A stretch of 64,000 nucleotides of DNA. Origin: Curtobacterium sp. MR_MD2014. GTDB lineage: Bacteria > Actinomycetota > Actinomycetes > Actinomycetales > Microbacteriaceae. A program made the position numbers and the translations under genes. Positions 53,943-62,684 of the stretch are shown piece after piece; the first letter of the stretch is position 1, and each line of letters starts with the position of its first letter. Below the pieces are notes generated by a model that worked only from the letters and a program-made list of their open reading frames with translations, was not told the DNA's origin and searched no databases. The stretch lies in the NCBI RefSeq assembly GCF_000772085.1, contig NZ_CP009755.1, positions 2,790,001-2,854,000 on the forward strand, given 5' to 3'.

Positions 53943-55306
53943 CGGACCTTCTTGATCGGGAGGATGACGAGCGCACCGAGGAGCACGGCGACGCCGGCAC
54001 CCCAGAGCATGAGCGTGTAGTTCTGGCCGCCGCCGAGGCCCAGCAGGAACAGGCCGACCGCCGGGGCGAGCGACTGCGGCAGGGCGTTGGCGATGTTGAT
54101 GACACCGAGGTCCTTGCCCGGACGCTCGGGGTCGGGCAGCACGTCGACGACGAGCGCGGTGTCGATCGCTGCGTAGATGCCGAAGGCGAACCCGAGCACG
54201 ATCTCCGCGAAGTAGAACCCGCCGACGCTGTCGACGTGCGCGAGGATCACCAGGCCGACCGCGGTGAGGGCGGTGGAACCCCAGACGAAGACCTTGCGGC
54301 GTCGGACGCGGTCGGACACCCAGCCCGAGACCGCGGCGCTGACGAGCAGGGCGACCGTGTACAGGAGCACACCGAACGCGACGGTGGCGGTGGCCTCGGC
54401 CAGGTCCTCGATCCCGATCTGCTCCTGCATGTACAGCACGCGGTACGTCGTGAACATGAACGTGCCGAAGGTGATGAGGAAGCGGCCCCACCAGGCGAGC
54501 CCGAAGTCGGGGTGCTTGATCGGGTTCGTCCAGAACGACGCGATCAGGGTGACCCAGCTGAAGGGCTTGGTCGTGGCCGGGAGCTCGTCGCGGGCCACGA
54601 CCGCGTAGACGAGGATCACGACGATCGCCAGGATGCCCGGCGCGATGAAGAGGACCGGCAGGTTCCCGACCAGGTACACGGCGAGGTAGAGGCCGGCGAG
54701 GATCGCGATGTTCTGCGCGAGGGCGATGACGCTCGACGCCTTGCCGCGCTGGAACTCGGGCACGTTGTCCGCGAAGCTCGCGGTCAGGGTGGCGAGGACG
54801 GCGTTCGCGGCGACCTGGGCGAGCACCCACGCGATGGTGAGCTGCAGGACGTCCGGCGCGAACGCGAGCCAGGCCAGCGCGACGACGAAGACGACGACGC
54901 CACCGACCATCCAGGGCCGACGGCGACCCCAGCGCGTGCGGGTGCGGTCGGAGAGTGCCCCCGCCAGCGGGTTGGCGAGCAGGGCGCCGAGGGCACCGAA
55001 CGGCAGGACCGACCCGACGATCGTCTCGGGGCTGTCCGGGTTCAGCACCGTCGCCTTGATCGCCATGCCCACGAACACCGGGGTGAGCAGGGCGGCGAAG
55101 AGGCCGAACTGGGCCAGGCTGAGTGCCCAGAGGTACTTCGGGCCGACCCGGACGGTGCTGACGTTCTGCGTGAGGCCCTCGACCGAGAACGCACGCGATG
55201 CGGCTGCGGGGTCGGTGCTCGTGGCTCCCGCGGCCGCGGTGACCGGCGGGTTCGCGGTACCGGCGAGACCGGACTGCGGTTCTTCCTTCGACGTCGGTGT
55301 CGACAT
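53939..55306 (-). CDS. MFS/GPH-type sugar transporter
   Basis: 455 residues, twelve helices after a polar 45-residue N-terminus. SDRTRTRWGRRRPWMVGG is typical of GPH/SLC45 sugar cation symporters. GAGGAG precedes the ATG. First gene of the sugar operon; palindromes at 55349 and 55390 lie upstream. Confidence 0.88.
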   Translation of the reverse strand: MSTPTSKEEPQSGLAGTANPPVTAAAGATSTDPAAASRAFSVEGLTQNVSTVRVGPKYLWALSLAQFGLFAALLTPVFVGMAIKATVLNPDSPETIVGSVLPFGALGALLANPLAGALSDRTRTRWGRRRPWMVGGVVVFVVALAWLAFAPDVLQLTIAWVLAQVAANAVLATLTASFADNVPEFQRGKASSVIALAQNIAILAGLYLAVYLVGNLPVLFIAPGILAIVVILVYAVVARDELPATTKPFSWVTLIASFWTNPIKHPDFGLAWWGRFLITFGTFMFTTYRVLYMQEQIGIEDLAEATATVAFGVLLYTVALLVSAAVSGWVSDRVRRRKVFVWGSTALTAVGLVILAHVDSVGGFYFAEIVLGFAFGIYAAIDTALVVDVLPDPERPGKDLGVINIANALPQSLAPAVGLFLLGLGGGQNYTLMLWGAGVAVLLGALVILPIKKVR

Positions 55307-55608
55307 GACTCCTCCTCGAGCCATCGGGGGCGGCGTGCCCTCTCGAATACCTAGTGCTGCTAGGTGATCAGGACAGTAACACCGAAAACCTTCCTCCGGA
55401 AGCTTTCTTTCCGACATGTGTCGGCGTCGGGCCCGCAACGCGCAACCCCGGCGGTTCCCCGCAACGCCCCACCGCTGCGAGCAGTCGCCGACGTTGCGTT
55501 CTGCACTTCTCCGTCGGTCCGCGGAACACCACGGGTCACCCGGACGTTGGCGCACTCGGCACCCGACGGACGGGTGCCGAGAACGAGCACCTGACGAAAG
55601 GCACGCAC
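55307..55608. promoter_or_regulatory. 302-base regulatory region of the sugar operon
   Basis: Holds ACCTAG-TGCTG-CTAGGT (55349-55365) and CTTCC-TCC-GGAAG (55390-55402) inside a less GC-rich patch (55340-55425). The first repeat is 43 bases upstream of the MFS start and looks like an operator. The rest to 55608 shows only a weak ribosome site (GAAAGG) for the ABM gene. Confidence 0.55.
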
Positions 55609-55914
55609 ATGACCCAGACGGTCCTCCTCGAGGTCCAGCTGCGAGACGACGTCGCGCAGGACACGATCGACTCCGCGATCCGCGAGACCCTCGCCCAGAC
55701 GGCGACCTTCGCCGGCAACGAGTCGCTCGAGGTCCTGGTCGACGACTCCGACCCGCTGCACCTCGTCGTGCTCGAGCGGTGGACGACACCCGCCGACCAC
55801 GACGCCTACGTCGCCTGGCGCGCGACCGACGAGGGTGCCCCGAGGGCCCTCGCGGCGATCGTCGCCGCGCCGCCCGTCACGCGGACGTTCGGCCGGACGC
55901 TCGACCTGGGCTGA
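55609..55914 (+). CDS. Antibiotic biosynthesis monooxygenase (ABM) domain protein
   Basis: 101 residues, one ferredoxin-like ABM barrel: VLLEVQLRDD at the first strand and LHLVVLERWTTPADHDAYVA with the usual W. Members include quinone or heme-degrading monooxygenases and small stress proteins. The His near residue 51 fits the family. A palindrome follows, facing the xylanase end. Confidence 0.8.
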   Translation: MTQTVLLEVQLRDDVAQDTIDSAIRETLAQTATFAGNESLEVLVDDSDPLHLVVLERWTTPADHDAYVAWRATDEGAPRALAAIVAAPPVTRTFGRTLDLG

Positions 55915-55981
55915 GCACGCAGGGCCGCGTCCGCGGTCCCGACGGCACCGCACCGCGCGGCGCGGGACCGGGGGGCGACAC

Positions 55982-56025
55982 CGGACGGGAGGCACGGGAC
56001 GGACCCGCACCGCGCCTCCCGTCCG
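55982..56025. repeat. Palindrome, GACGGGAGGC family copy 12
   Basis: 12-bp outer arms CGGACGGGAGGC/GCCTCCCGTCCG with a 20-base imperfect centre, between convergent stops at 55914 and 56033. Confidence 0.8.
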
Positions 56026-56032
56026 CCGCTGG

Positions 56033-57289
56033 TCACGTCGCGGACGCGACCACCCGCTGCTCGGCCGGCTCGCGCCCGACGGTGACCGCCGCCGACGCGC
56101 CCCGCACCTCGGCCCGGTACTCCCCCCGGAACCCGCGCACCCGCACCTGTCCGCGCTCGTCCGTGCGGAGCACCGTCGGCCCGGTCCACCACTCGTCCTT
56201 CACCAGGCGACGGAGTGCCTCGTACGACGGCTTCGGCGTCCCGTCCTCGCGGACCAGCCCGATCGGCGCGCCGAGCCAGGCGCCCGCGTCGGTGATGCCC
56301 CAGGAGGTGACCGCCTCGACCGCGGGATGCCCGACCAGGCTCCGGTAGTGCCGCTCGACCTCGTCCGCCTGTCGGGCCTCACCCTCGGGCGTCGAGGGCC
56401 ACGAGTCCACCACGTGGTCGTTCAGGTCCACGATGTCCGCGGGCATGAGGTCACCCGACACGAGCGAGGTCTCGGTCAGGTGCAGCGGCAGGCCGTACCG
56501 GGCGAAGCGGTCGACCATCGCGAGCATCGTCTCCTCACCCCAGTACCCCTGGTGCATGTGGGTCTGCAGCCCGATGGCGTCGATCTGCACGCCGGCCTCG
56601 AGCACGCCCTCGATCAGGCACTCGTACGCGCTCGACAGGTCGAAGTCGTTGAGCAGCAGGGTCGCGTGCGGGTTCGCGGCGCGGGCCTCCTCGAACGCCA
56701 TCCGGATCGTCGGGATGCGGCCCTTCGCCCGGGCGAGCGGGGTGATGGCGTTGTCGCCGTTGTCGAACACGGGCATGATGACGACCTCGTTGATCGCGTC
56801 CCACGTGTCGACCAGCCCGGCGAGGTCGCCGACGTCACGGCGGATGCGCTCCCGCTGCAGCTGCTCGACCTCGTCGAGGGGCAGCCCGAGGAGCCAGTCC
56901 GGCTGCACGGTGTGCCAGACGAGCGGGTGCCCCTTGAGCGCGATCCCCCGGTCGCGGAACCACTCCGCGGTGCGCCGGAGTCGAGCGGTGTCCGGGCGCC
57001 CGCGCTCCGGCTCGAAGCGACCCCAGTAGAACGGCAGCGTCGCGGTCGTGAAGACGTCGGCGTACAGGTCGGCGAGGCGTTCGAGGCGCTCCCGTCCGGC
57101 GCCGTCGACCTCGTCGTTCGCCAGCTCCACGAAGTCGAACCCGATGTTGCCGAACCCGAAGGCGTGCCGGGTCTGCTCGACGGCGACCTCGACGTCCGGC
57201 AGCGGTGCGCCGTGGTGGTCGACGACCGTCAGGACCGTCTCGCCGGTGCGGTGCGCGACCGACTCGTGCTGGACTCCGTGCTCGACCAT
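56033..57289 (-). CDS. GH10 endo-1,4-beta-xylanase, intracellular
   Basis: 418 residues, GGAGGAG upstream of the ATG. TIM barrel of family 10: acid/base Glu168 in DAINEVVI, nucleophile Glu273 in HLTETSL, KGHPLVWHTVQPDWL and QTHMHQGYW. No signal peptide, unlike most secreted xylanases; a short N-terminal beta domain (VLTVVDHHGAPLPDVEVAV) recalls carbohydrate-binding or Ig-like modules, and a further beta-rich end (VLRTDERGQVRVRGFRGEYR). Probably cuts xylo-oligosaccharides after uptake. Confidence 0.92.
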   Translation of the reverse strand: MVEHGVQHESVAHRTGETVLTVVDHHGAPLPDVEVAVEQTRHAFGFGNIGFDFVELANDEVDGAGRERLERLADLYADVFTTATLPFYWGRFEPERGRPDTARLRRTAEWFRDRGIALKGHPLVWHTVQPDWLLGLPLDEVEQLQRERIRRDVGDLAGLVDTWDAINEVVIMPVFDNGDNAITPLARAKGRIPTIRMAFEEARAANPHATLLLNDFDLSSAYECLIEGVLEAGVQIDAIGLQTHMHQGYWGEETMLAMVDRFARYGLPLHLTETSLVSGDLMPADIVDLNDHVVDSWPSTPEGEARQADEVERHYRSLVGHPAVEAVTSWGITDAGAWLGAPIGLVREDGTPKPSYEALRRLVKDEWWTGPTVLRTDERGQVRVRGFRGEYRAEVRGASAAVTVGREPAEQRVVASAT

Positions 57290-57492
57290 GGGCTGCTCCT
57301 CCGGCGGCCGCGTCGCCACCGTCGTCCGGTTTTGTTGTGCTGCCGAACATAACTGGTGCTCGGCGGACGCGACAGCCCCGACCCCACCGTCGTCCGGAGA
57401 CCGCGGTTCCCTGGGGGCCTGGCTGAACGGATCCGTTGCCCCCGGGCGGCTCCGCACGGCTGCTCCATCGACTGCGGCGGGACAGTCACCGC

Positions 57493-59544
57493 ATGACGAC
57501 GATCGACGCGGCCGCGGAACGCCCGGCCCGGTGGTGGCACCAGAGCCGGTGGGAGCAGACCACCCTCACCCTGGTGGTGGTGCTCGGCGCGGTGCTCACG
57601 AGCTGGAACCTCGGCCGCGGCGGCGACCTGTCCTTCTACGCGAGCGCCGTCCGGTCCATGTCCGAGTCCCTGCCGGCCTTCCTCTCGGGCTCCTTCGACC
57701 CGGATGCGACCGTCACGCTCGACAAGCTCGCCGGCTTCGCGGTCCCCCAGGCGATCAGCGTGCACCTCTTCGGCATGTCCGCGGCCGCGATGGGCCTGCC
57801 GCAGGTCGTCGAGGGCGCCGTCACCACGCTGGCGGTGTCGGTGGTCGTGCTCCGCTGGCTCGGGGCCCGCGCCGGTCTGGTCGCGGCCGCGCTGACCGCC
57901 GCGACCCCGATCTTCGTGTCGATGTTCGGCCACCCGATGGAGGACGGCCTGCTCACCGCTGCGCTCGCCGTCGCCCTCGTGTGGTGGCAACGCGCCGCCC
58001 TGACCCGCACCTGGTGGCCGCTGCTGCTCGCGGGACTGTTCGTCGGCATCGGGTTCCAGGCCAAGATGCTGCAGGCGTGGCTGGTCCTGCCGGCGCTGGT
58101 GGTCGGCACCCTCGTCGCGACCGCCGGTCCGGGTCCGCGCTGGCGTCGAGCCGCCGGTCACCTCGCCGCCCTGGTGTCGGCGACGCTGGTCGCGAGCCTC
58201 GGCTGGTCGGTCGTCGTCGCCCTGCTCCCGACGGCCGACCACCCGTTCGTCGACGGCTCCACCGACGACAGCGTCTTCGCGATGGTCTTCGGCTACAACG
58301 GGGTCGACCGGTTCCTGCCGGGCGCCTGGCCGGGCGCCGTCAGTGCGCTGCGGACCGCGGGTGACGCGGCCGCGGACCGGTGGTCGCTCGCGGTCAGCCA
58401 CGCGGCCGGACACCCGCTCCTGCAGCTGTTCTCACCCCGCTACGCCTCGCAGGTCGGGTGGTCGTGGCCCGCTGCGCTCGCCGGGATCGTGCTCGGCGCG
58501 TTCCGCTGGTGGCCGCGACGCACCGTCCGGGAGGCCCGGGTCCCCTCCGCCACGCTGTGCACGCTGGTCGTCTGGCTGGCGACCGCGGTGGTGGTCCTGT
58601 CCGTCATGCACCTGCCGCACACCGCCTACGTCGCGGGCATCGGCGTGCAGCTCGCCGCCCTCGCCGCCCTCGGCTGGTGGGGAGCCGCCCGGCTCGCGGA
58701 CGCGCCGGACCGCCGACTGCGGCTCGTCCCCGCCGGGCTGCTCGTCCTGCAGGGCGCCTGGTGGACCTGGCTCGCACGCACCTCGGCAGAGCCGGCACTG
58801 CTCGCGACCGTCGCCGTCGGCACGACCGCCGCCGCCCTCGTCGTGCTCGCCGTCCGGAGCCGTCGGTCCGGGTCGGCGGCGACCGGACGAGCGCCGGGCG
58901 GGGCGGGGCGCCGGACCGCGGGGGCCCTGCTCGTCGCCGCGGTCGTGCTCGGGCCCGCGTGCTTCTCCCTGCAGGCGCTCGACGCCGCTCGCGACGGTGA
59001 CCGGGGCGACGCGTCGGTCGGGGTGCGACAGGACGCTGCGACGTGGGACGCTGCGCGGTCGCAGCGGGCGTCGGCGCCGGGCCGAGGCGGTCCCCGCCGC
59101 GTCGGGCAGGCGACCGAGGACGCTCCCTTCACCGTCTCGGCACCGGACCCGTGGGGCGCTGGGCAGGGCCTGCCCACGGCGGACGCCGAACTGGTGCGGG
59201 ACGCCGAGCGCGCAGGTGGCGGGCAGGACGGCGCCCCGCTGTTCCTCACCGACTCGTGGCGGGTCGCGTCGGACGTGATCGGTGCCACCGGGAAGGAGGT
59301 CCTGACCGACGGCGGGTTCTCCGGTCAGGTCGCCGTGTTCTCCGCGGCGCAGATCGAGTCGATGGTGCACTCCGGTCGGGAACGGCTGTTCCTCGTCGCA
59401 CGGGACGGACGCGCCGCGGACCCGGTGCGCCAGGCCACGACCGCGCTCGGGTGCCGCGTCCTGCACCGGTGGGGCCCCGCGTTGGGCCAGGGACCGTCGC
59501 AGTGGGACGCACTCCAGTCCTTCGCGCTCGAGCGCTGCTCCTGA
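57493..59544 (+). CDS. PMT/ArnT-like family 39 glycosyltransferase
   Basis: 683 residues. About eleven to thirteen helices to residue 510, then an extracytoplasmic domain of 170 residues. GGDLSFYASAVRSM in the first loop has the conserved acidic residue of GT39; HPMEDGLLTAALA and LVGIGFQAKMLQAW follow. GT39 enzymes move sugars from polyprenyl phosphate to proteins or lipids outside the membrane. Standing alone; substrate unknown. Confidence 0.82.
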   Translation: MTTIDAAAERPARWWHQSRWEQTTLTLVVVLGAVLTSWNLGRGGDLSFYASAVRSMSESLPAFLSGSFDPDATVTLDKLAGFAVPQAISVHLFGMSAAAMGLPQVVEGAVTTLAVSVVVLRWLGARAGLVAAALTAATPIFVSMFGHPMEDGLLTAALAVALVWWQRAALTRTWWPLLLAGLFVGIGFQAKMLQAWLVLPALVVGTLVATAGPGPRWRRAAGHLAALVSATLVASLGWSVVVALLPTADHPFVDGSTDDSVFAMVFGYNGVDRFLPGAWPGAVSALRTAGDAAADRWSLAVSHAAGHPLLQLFSPRYASQVGWSWPAALAGIVLGAFRWWPRRTVREARVPSATLCTLVVWLATAVVVLSVMHLPHTAYVAGIGVQLAALAALGWWGAARLADAPDRRLRLVPAGLLVLQGAWWTWLARTSAEPALLATVAVGTTAAALVVLAVRSRRSGSAATGRAPGGAGRRTAGALLVAAVVLGPACFSLQALDAARDGDRGDASVGVRQDAATWDAARSQRASAPGRGGPRRVGQATEDAPFTVSAPDPWGAGQGLPTADAELVRDAERAGGGQDGAPLFLTDSWRVASDVIGATGKEVLTDGGFSGQVAVFSAAQIESMVHSGRERLFLVARDGRAADPVRQATTALGCRVLHRWGPALGQGPSQWDALQSFALERCS

Positions 59545-59572
59545 CCCCGGGCCGTCCGGCTACGGTGCAGGC

Positions 59573-60181
59573 ATGACCTCCCCGACCGCACCGCACCACG
59601 ACGCCGTCCTGCTGGCCGGCGGCCGAGCGACGCGCATGTGTGGGATCGACAAGACCGCCCTCGTCGCCGACGGCGTCGCACTGTCCGACCACGCCGTCGC
59701 CGCGGCCGCCGGCGCTCGTCGGACCGTGCTCGTCGGGCTGCGGGCGGGACGGGGTGCACCCGCCGGGGTCGTGCACACGCGCGAGGACCCGCCCCTCGGC
59801 GGGCCGGTCGCCGCGATCGCCGCCGGACTCGCCGCCGTGGCCGACCCCGCGCCGTGGACGCTCGTGCTCGCGTGCGACCTCGTGCGTCCGGAGCCTGCGG
59901 CCGCGCTGCTGCTCGACGCCGCCGGCGCGGCGCCCGACGACGCGGACGGCGTCGTCGCGGTCGACGAGGACGGGCGTCGCCAGCACCTGCTCGCGCTGTA
60001 CCGCTCGGACGCGCTGCGCGCCGCGGTCCGGGCGCTCGGCGACCCGACCGGCGCGGCGGTGCGACGGCTGACCGACGGCCTCCGGCTCGTCGAGGTCCGG
60101 CTGCCCGCCGCACTCTGTGCGGACGTGGACGAACCGGAGGACGCCACGCGGGCCACGGCGGACGCCCGGCTGCTTGACTGA
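59573..60181 (+). CDS. mobA: Molybdenum cofactor guanylyltransferase
   Basis: 202 residues. GTP site LAGGRATRMCGIDKTAL near the N-terminus (E. coli RMGGVDK; Cys replaces the first Gly), TREDPPLGGPVAAIAAGL, LACDLVRP. It attaches GMP to molybdopterin for bis-MGD enzymes such as the one at 62681. Four bases before DUF6457, followed by moeA. Confidence 0.88.
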   Translation: MTSPTAPHHDAVLLAGGRATRMCGIDKTALVADGVALSDHAVAAAAGARRTVLVGLRAGRGAPAGVVHTREDPPLGGPVAAIAAGLAAVADPAPWTLVLACDLVRPEPAAALLLDAAGAAPDDADGVVAVDEDGRRQHLLALYRSDALRAAVRALGDPTGAAVRRLTDGLRLVEVRLPAALCADVDEPEDATRATADARLLD

Positions 60182-60185
60182 CCGC

Positions 60186-60518
60186 ATGACCACTGACGAC
60201 GTCCTCGCCGCCTGGACCGCCGAGCTCGCCGAGGCGCTCGGCCTCCCCGAGGGCTCTGCGCTCGACCGCGACGTCGTGCTCGACCTCGCCCGTGACGCCG
60301 CGCACGGCGTGGCCCGTCCGGCTGCCCCGCTGACCACCTTCCTGGTCGGGTACGCCGCGGGGCTCCGCGGCGGGTCGGAGGCGGACCTGGCCGACGCCGC
60401 AGCGACCGCGACACGGCTCGCGCTCGCGCACGGGGACGCCCCGGACACGACCGACGGCCCGGACGGACCCGAGCACACGGGCCGGACCGACGGCACCACC
60501 GGGTCCGACGCCCGGTGA
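60186..60518 (+). CDS. DUF6457 protein of the molybdenum cofactor operon
   Basis: 110 residues, helical N-terminus VLAAWTAELAEALGLPEG and VLDLARDAAHGVARPAAPLT, then a Thr/Gly/Asp tail. DUF6457 genes recur between mobA and moeA in actinobacteria, so a helper role in cofactor assembly or delivery is likely. Overlaps moeA GTG. Confidence 0.8.
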   Translation: MTTDDVLAAWTAELAEALGLPEGSALDRDVVLDLARDAAHGVARPAAPLTTFLVGYAAGLRGGSEADLADAAATATRLALAHGDAPDTTDGPDGPEHTGRTDGTTGSDAR

Positions 60519-61711
60519 CGCTGGTCCTGCCGTCCTGGTCAGACGCCCGGCACGAGGCACACCGGCAGGGCGTCCGCCTCGCCGCCGACACCGCCGCCGA
60601 CCCGGGAGCCGGATCCGTCCGGCTCGACCTGGCGTCGGCGCTCGGCCGGACGCTCGCCGGCGACCTCGCCGCCCGCGGCGACGTCCCCGGGCACGACGGC
60701 GCAGCCATGGACGGGTGGGCCGTCGCGGGACCGGGGCCGTGGGTGCTCGGCGCGCCGATCGTCGCCGGAGCGGTCCCGTCCGACGCGCCGCTGACGACCG
60801 GGCACGCCCGACCGATCACGACCGGGGCACCCGTCCCGCCCGGCACGGCGGCCGTGGTGCGGTCCGAGGACGCCACCGTCGACGACGACGGCCGGTTGGT
60901 CCGCCACACGCCGTCCACCCGACGACACGTCCGGCCGGCGGGCGAGGAGGTCACCCGGGACCAGGTGCTGTTCACCGGCGGCACGGTGCTCACGCCTCCG
61001 CGTGCAGCGTTGGCAGCCGCCTCGGGGGTCGACGACGTGCGCGTCGCGCCGGTCCCGACCGCCCGGGTCGCGGTGCTCGGCGACGAGGTCGTCGGCGCCG
61101 GGGTCCCACGACCCGGACAGGTCCGCGACGTCTTCTCGCACACCCTGCCCGCGGTGCTCGGGACCTTCGGTGCCGACCCCGTCGCCGCGGACCGCGTGCC
61201 GGACGACGCCGACACCACCGCCCGCGTGCTCGACGCCGCTCGCGAGCGCCTCGTCGTGAGCACGGGCGGCACGGCCGGTTCGTCGACCGACCACGTCCGC
61301 GGTGCGCTCGCCCGGATCGGGGCCGAGCTGCTCGTCGACCGGGTCGACGTGCGTCCGGGTCGACCGATGCTGCTGGCCCGCCGGGGCCCGACGGTGTTCC
61401 TGTGCCTGCCCGGCAACCCGATGGCCGCGATGGTCGGCCTCGTGCTGCTCGGTGGACCGCTCGTCGCCGGACTGCTCGGGCGACCGCTCGAGCCGGTGGG
61501 ACGGGTGCGGCTCGCGGTCGACGTGCCCAACGACCGGCCGGGCGCGCTGGTGCTCGCGTACCGCGCGACGCCCGAGGGCGCCGTCCCGGCGTCGCACCAG
61601 ACCTCGGCGATGCTCCGGGGCCTGGCCGACGCGGACGGACTGCTGGTCGTCCCGGCCGGCGGCGGCGTGGCGGGCGAGGACGTGCCTCCCGTCCGGCTGC
61701 CGTGGTGCTGA
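60515..61711 (+). CDS. moeA: Molybdopterin molybdenumtransferase
   Basis: 398 residues from GTG. Domain pieces: GDVPGHDGAAMDGWAV (GNIP-like), PITTGAPVPPGTAAVVRSED, STGGTAGSSTDHV (usually SGGVSVG--D; more diverged), LCLPGNPMAAMV. It inserts molybdate into adenylylated molybdopterin. Diverged motif suggests a specialised paralogue. Confidence 0.88.
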   Translation: MTLVLPSWSDARHEAHRQGVRLAADTAADPGAGSVRLDLASALGRTLAGDLAARGDVPGHDGAAMDGWAVAGPGPWVLGAPIVAGAVPSDAPLTTGHARPITTGAPVPPGTAAVVRSEDATVDDDGRLVRHTPSTRRHVRPAGEEVTRDQVLFTGGTVLTPPRAALAAASGVDDVRVAPVPTARVAVLGDEVVGAGVPRPGQVRDVFSHTLPAVLGTFGADPVAADRVPDDADTTARVLDAARERLVVSTGGTAGSSTDHVRGALARIGAELLVDRVDVRPGRPMLLARRGPTVFLCLPGNPMAAMVGLVLLGGPLVAGLLGRPLEPVGRVRLAVDVPNDRPGALVLAYRATPEGAVPASHQTSAMLRGLADADGLLVVPAGGGVAGEDVPPVRLPWC

Positions 61712-61817
61712 CGGGCGCACTGGACGGTCCGACGGCGGGCCTGAGGACCGCCACAGGACGGCGTGCGGGAACCGCACCGCCCTGGCGGGTGCCGGGCACG
61801 GGTGGTAGACCCGGAGC

Positions 61818-62684
61818 ATGAGCCGGATCACGGCGCGGAAGCGCGTCACCCGCATCACCGTCGCGACGTCCCGGTCGGTGCGCGACGACCTGCTGGCCGT
61901 CGAGGAGCCGCTCGAGATCCGCGTCGGCGGGAACTCGCTCGCGATCACCATGCGGACGCCCGGCAACGACGTCGACCTCGCCGCGGGGTTCCTGGTGTCC
62001 GAGGGCGTGATCGCCCGGGGTGACGACTTCGCCGCCGCCCGGTACTGCGCCGGGGCGACGGACGAGGGGCTCAACACCTACAACGTGCTCGACGTGACGC
62101 TCGCACTCGGCGTCCCCGCGCCGGACCCGAGCCTGGAGCGCGCGTTCTACACGACGAGCTCGTGCGGCCTGTGCGGCAAGGCCAGCATCGACGCCGTGCG
62201 GACGACCTCGCAGCACAGCGTCCTGCACGACGACCTCGTGCTCGACCCGGCGCTCCTCGCGACGTTCCCCGACCGGCTGCGCGAGGCCCAGGACGTGTTC
62301 GAGAAGACCGGCGGCCTGCACGCCGCAGCGCTGTTCGACGGCGCCAGCGGGCGGATGCTCGTGCTCCGCGAGGACGTCGGTCGGCACAACGCCGTCGACA
62401 AGGTCGTCGGGTGGGCCGTGAAGGAAGGACGGCTGCCCCTGCGGGGTACGGTCCTCATGGTCTCCGGCCGGGCGAGCTTCGAGCTGACGCAGAAGGCCTC
62501 GATGGCCGGGATCCCGGTGCTCGCCGCCGTGTCCGCGCCGTCGTCGCTCGCGGTCGACCTGGCGAAGGAGGTCGGCATCACGATCGTCGGCTTCCTGCGC
62601 GGCCAGAGCATGGTCGTCTACAGCCGCCCCGAACGCATCACCGAACCAGCACCAGCCCCTCGAGAGACCGTGAGCGCACCGTGA
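61818..62684 (+). CDS. fdhD: Formate dehydrogenase accessory sulfurtransferase
   Basis: 288 residues. The CxxC sulfur relay is in TSSCGLCGKASI (near residue 115). LREDVGRHNAVDKVVGWA and VSGRASFELTQKA are the FdhD signatures. It moves sulfur from a cysteine desulfurase to the Mo-bis-MGD cofactor, required for FdhF activity. Its stop overlaps the FdhF-like GTG. Confidence 0.95.
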   Translation: MSRITARKRVTRITVATSRSVRDDLLAVEEPLEIRVGGNSLAITMRTPGNDVDLAAGFLVSEGVIARGDDFAAARYCAGATDEGLNTYNVLDVTLALGVPAPDPSLERAFYTTSSCGLCGKASIDAVRTTSQHSVLHDDLVLDPALLATFPDRLREAQDVFEKTGGLHAAALFDGASGRMLVLREDVGRHNAVDKVVGWAVKEGRLPLRGTVLMVSGRASFELTQKASMAGIPVLAAVSAPSSLAVDLAKEVGITIVGFLRGQSMVVYSRPERITEPAPAPRETVSAP

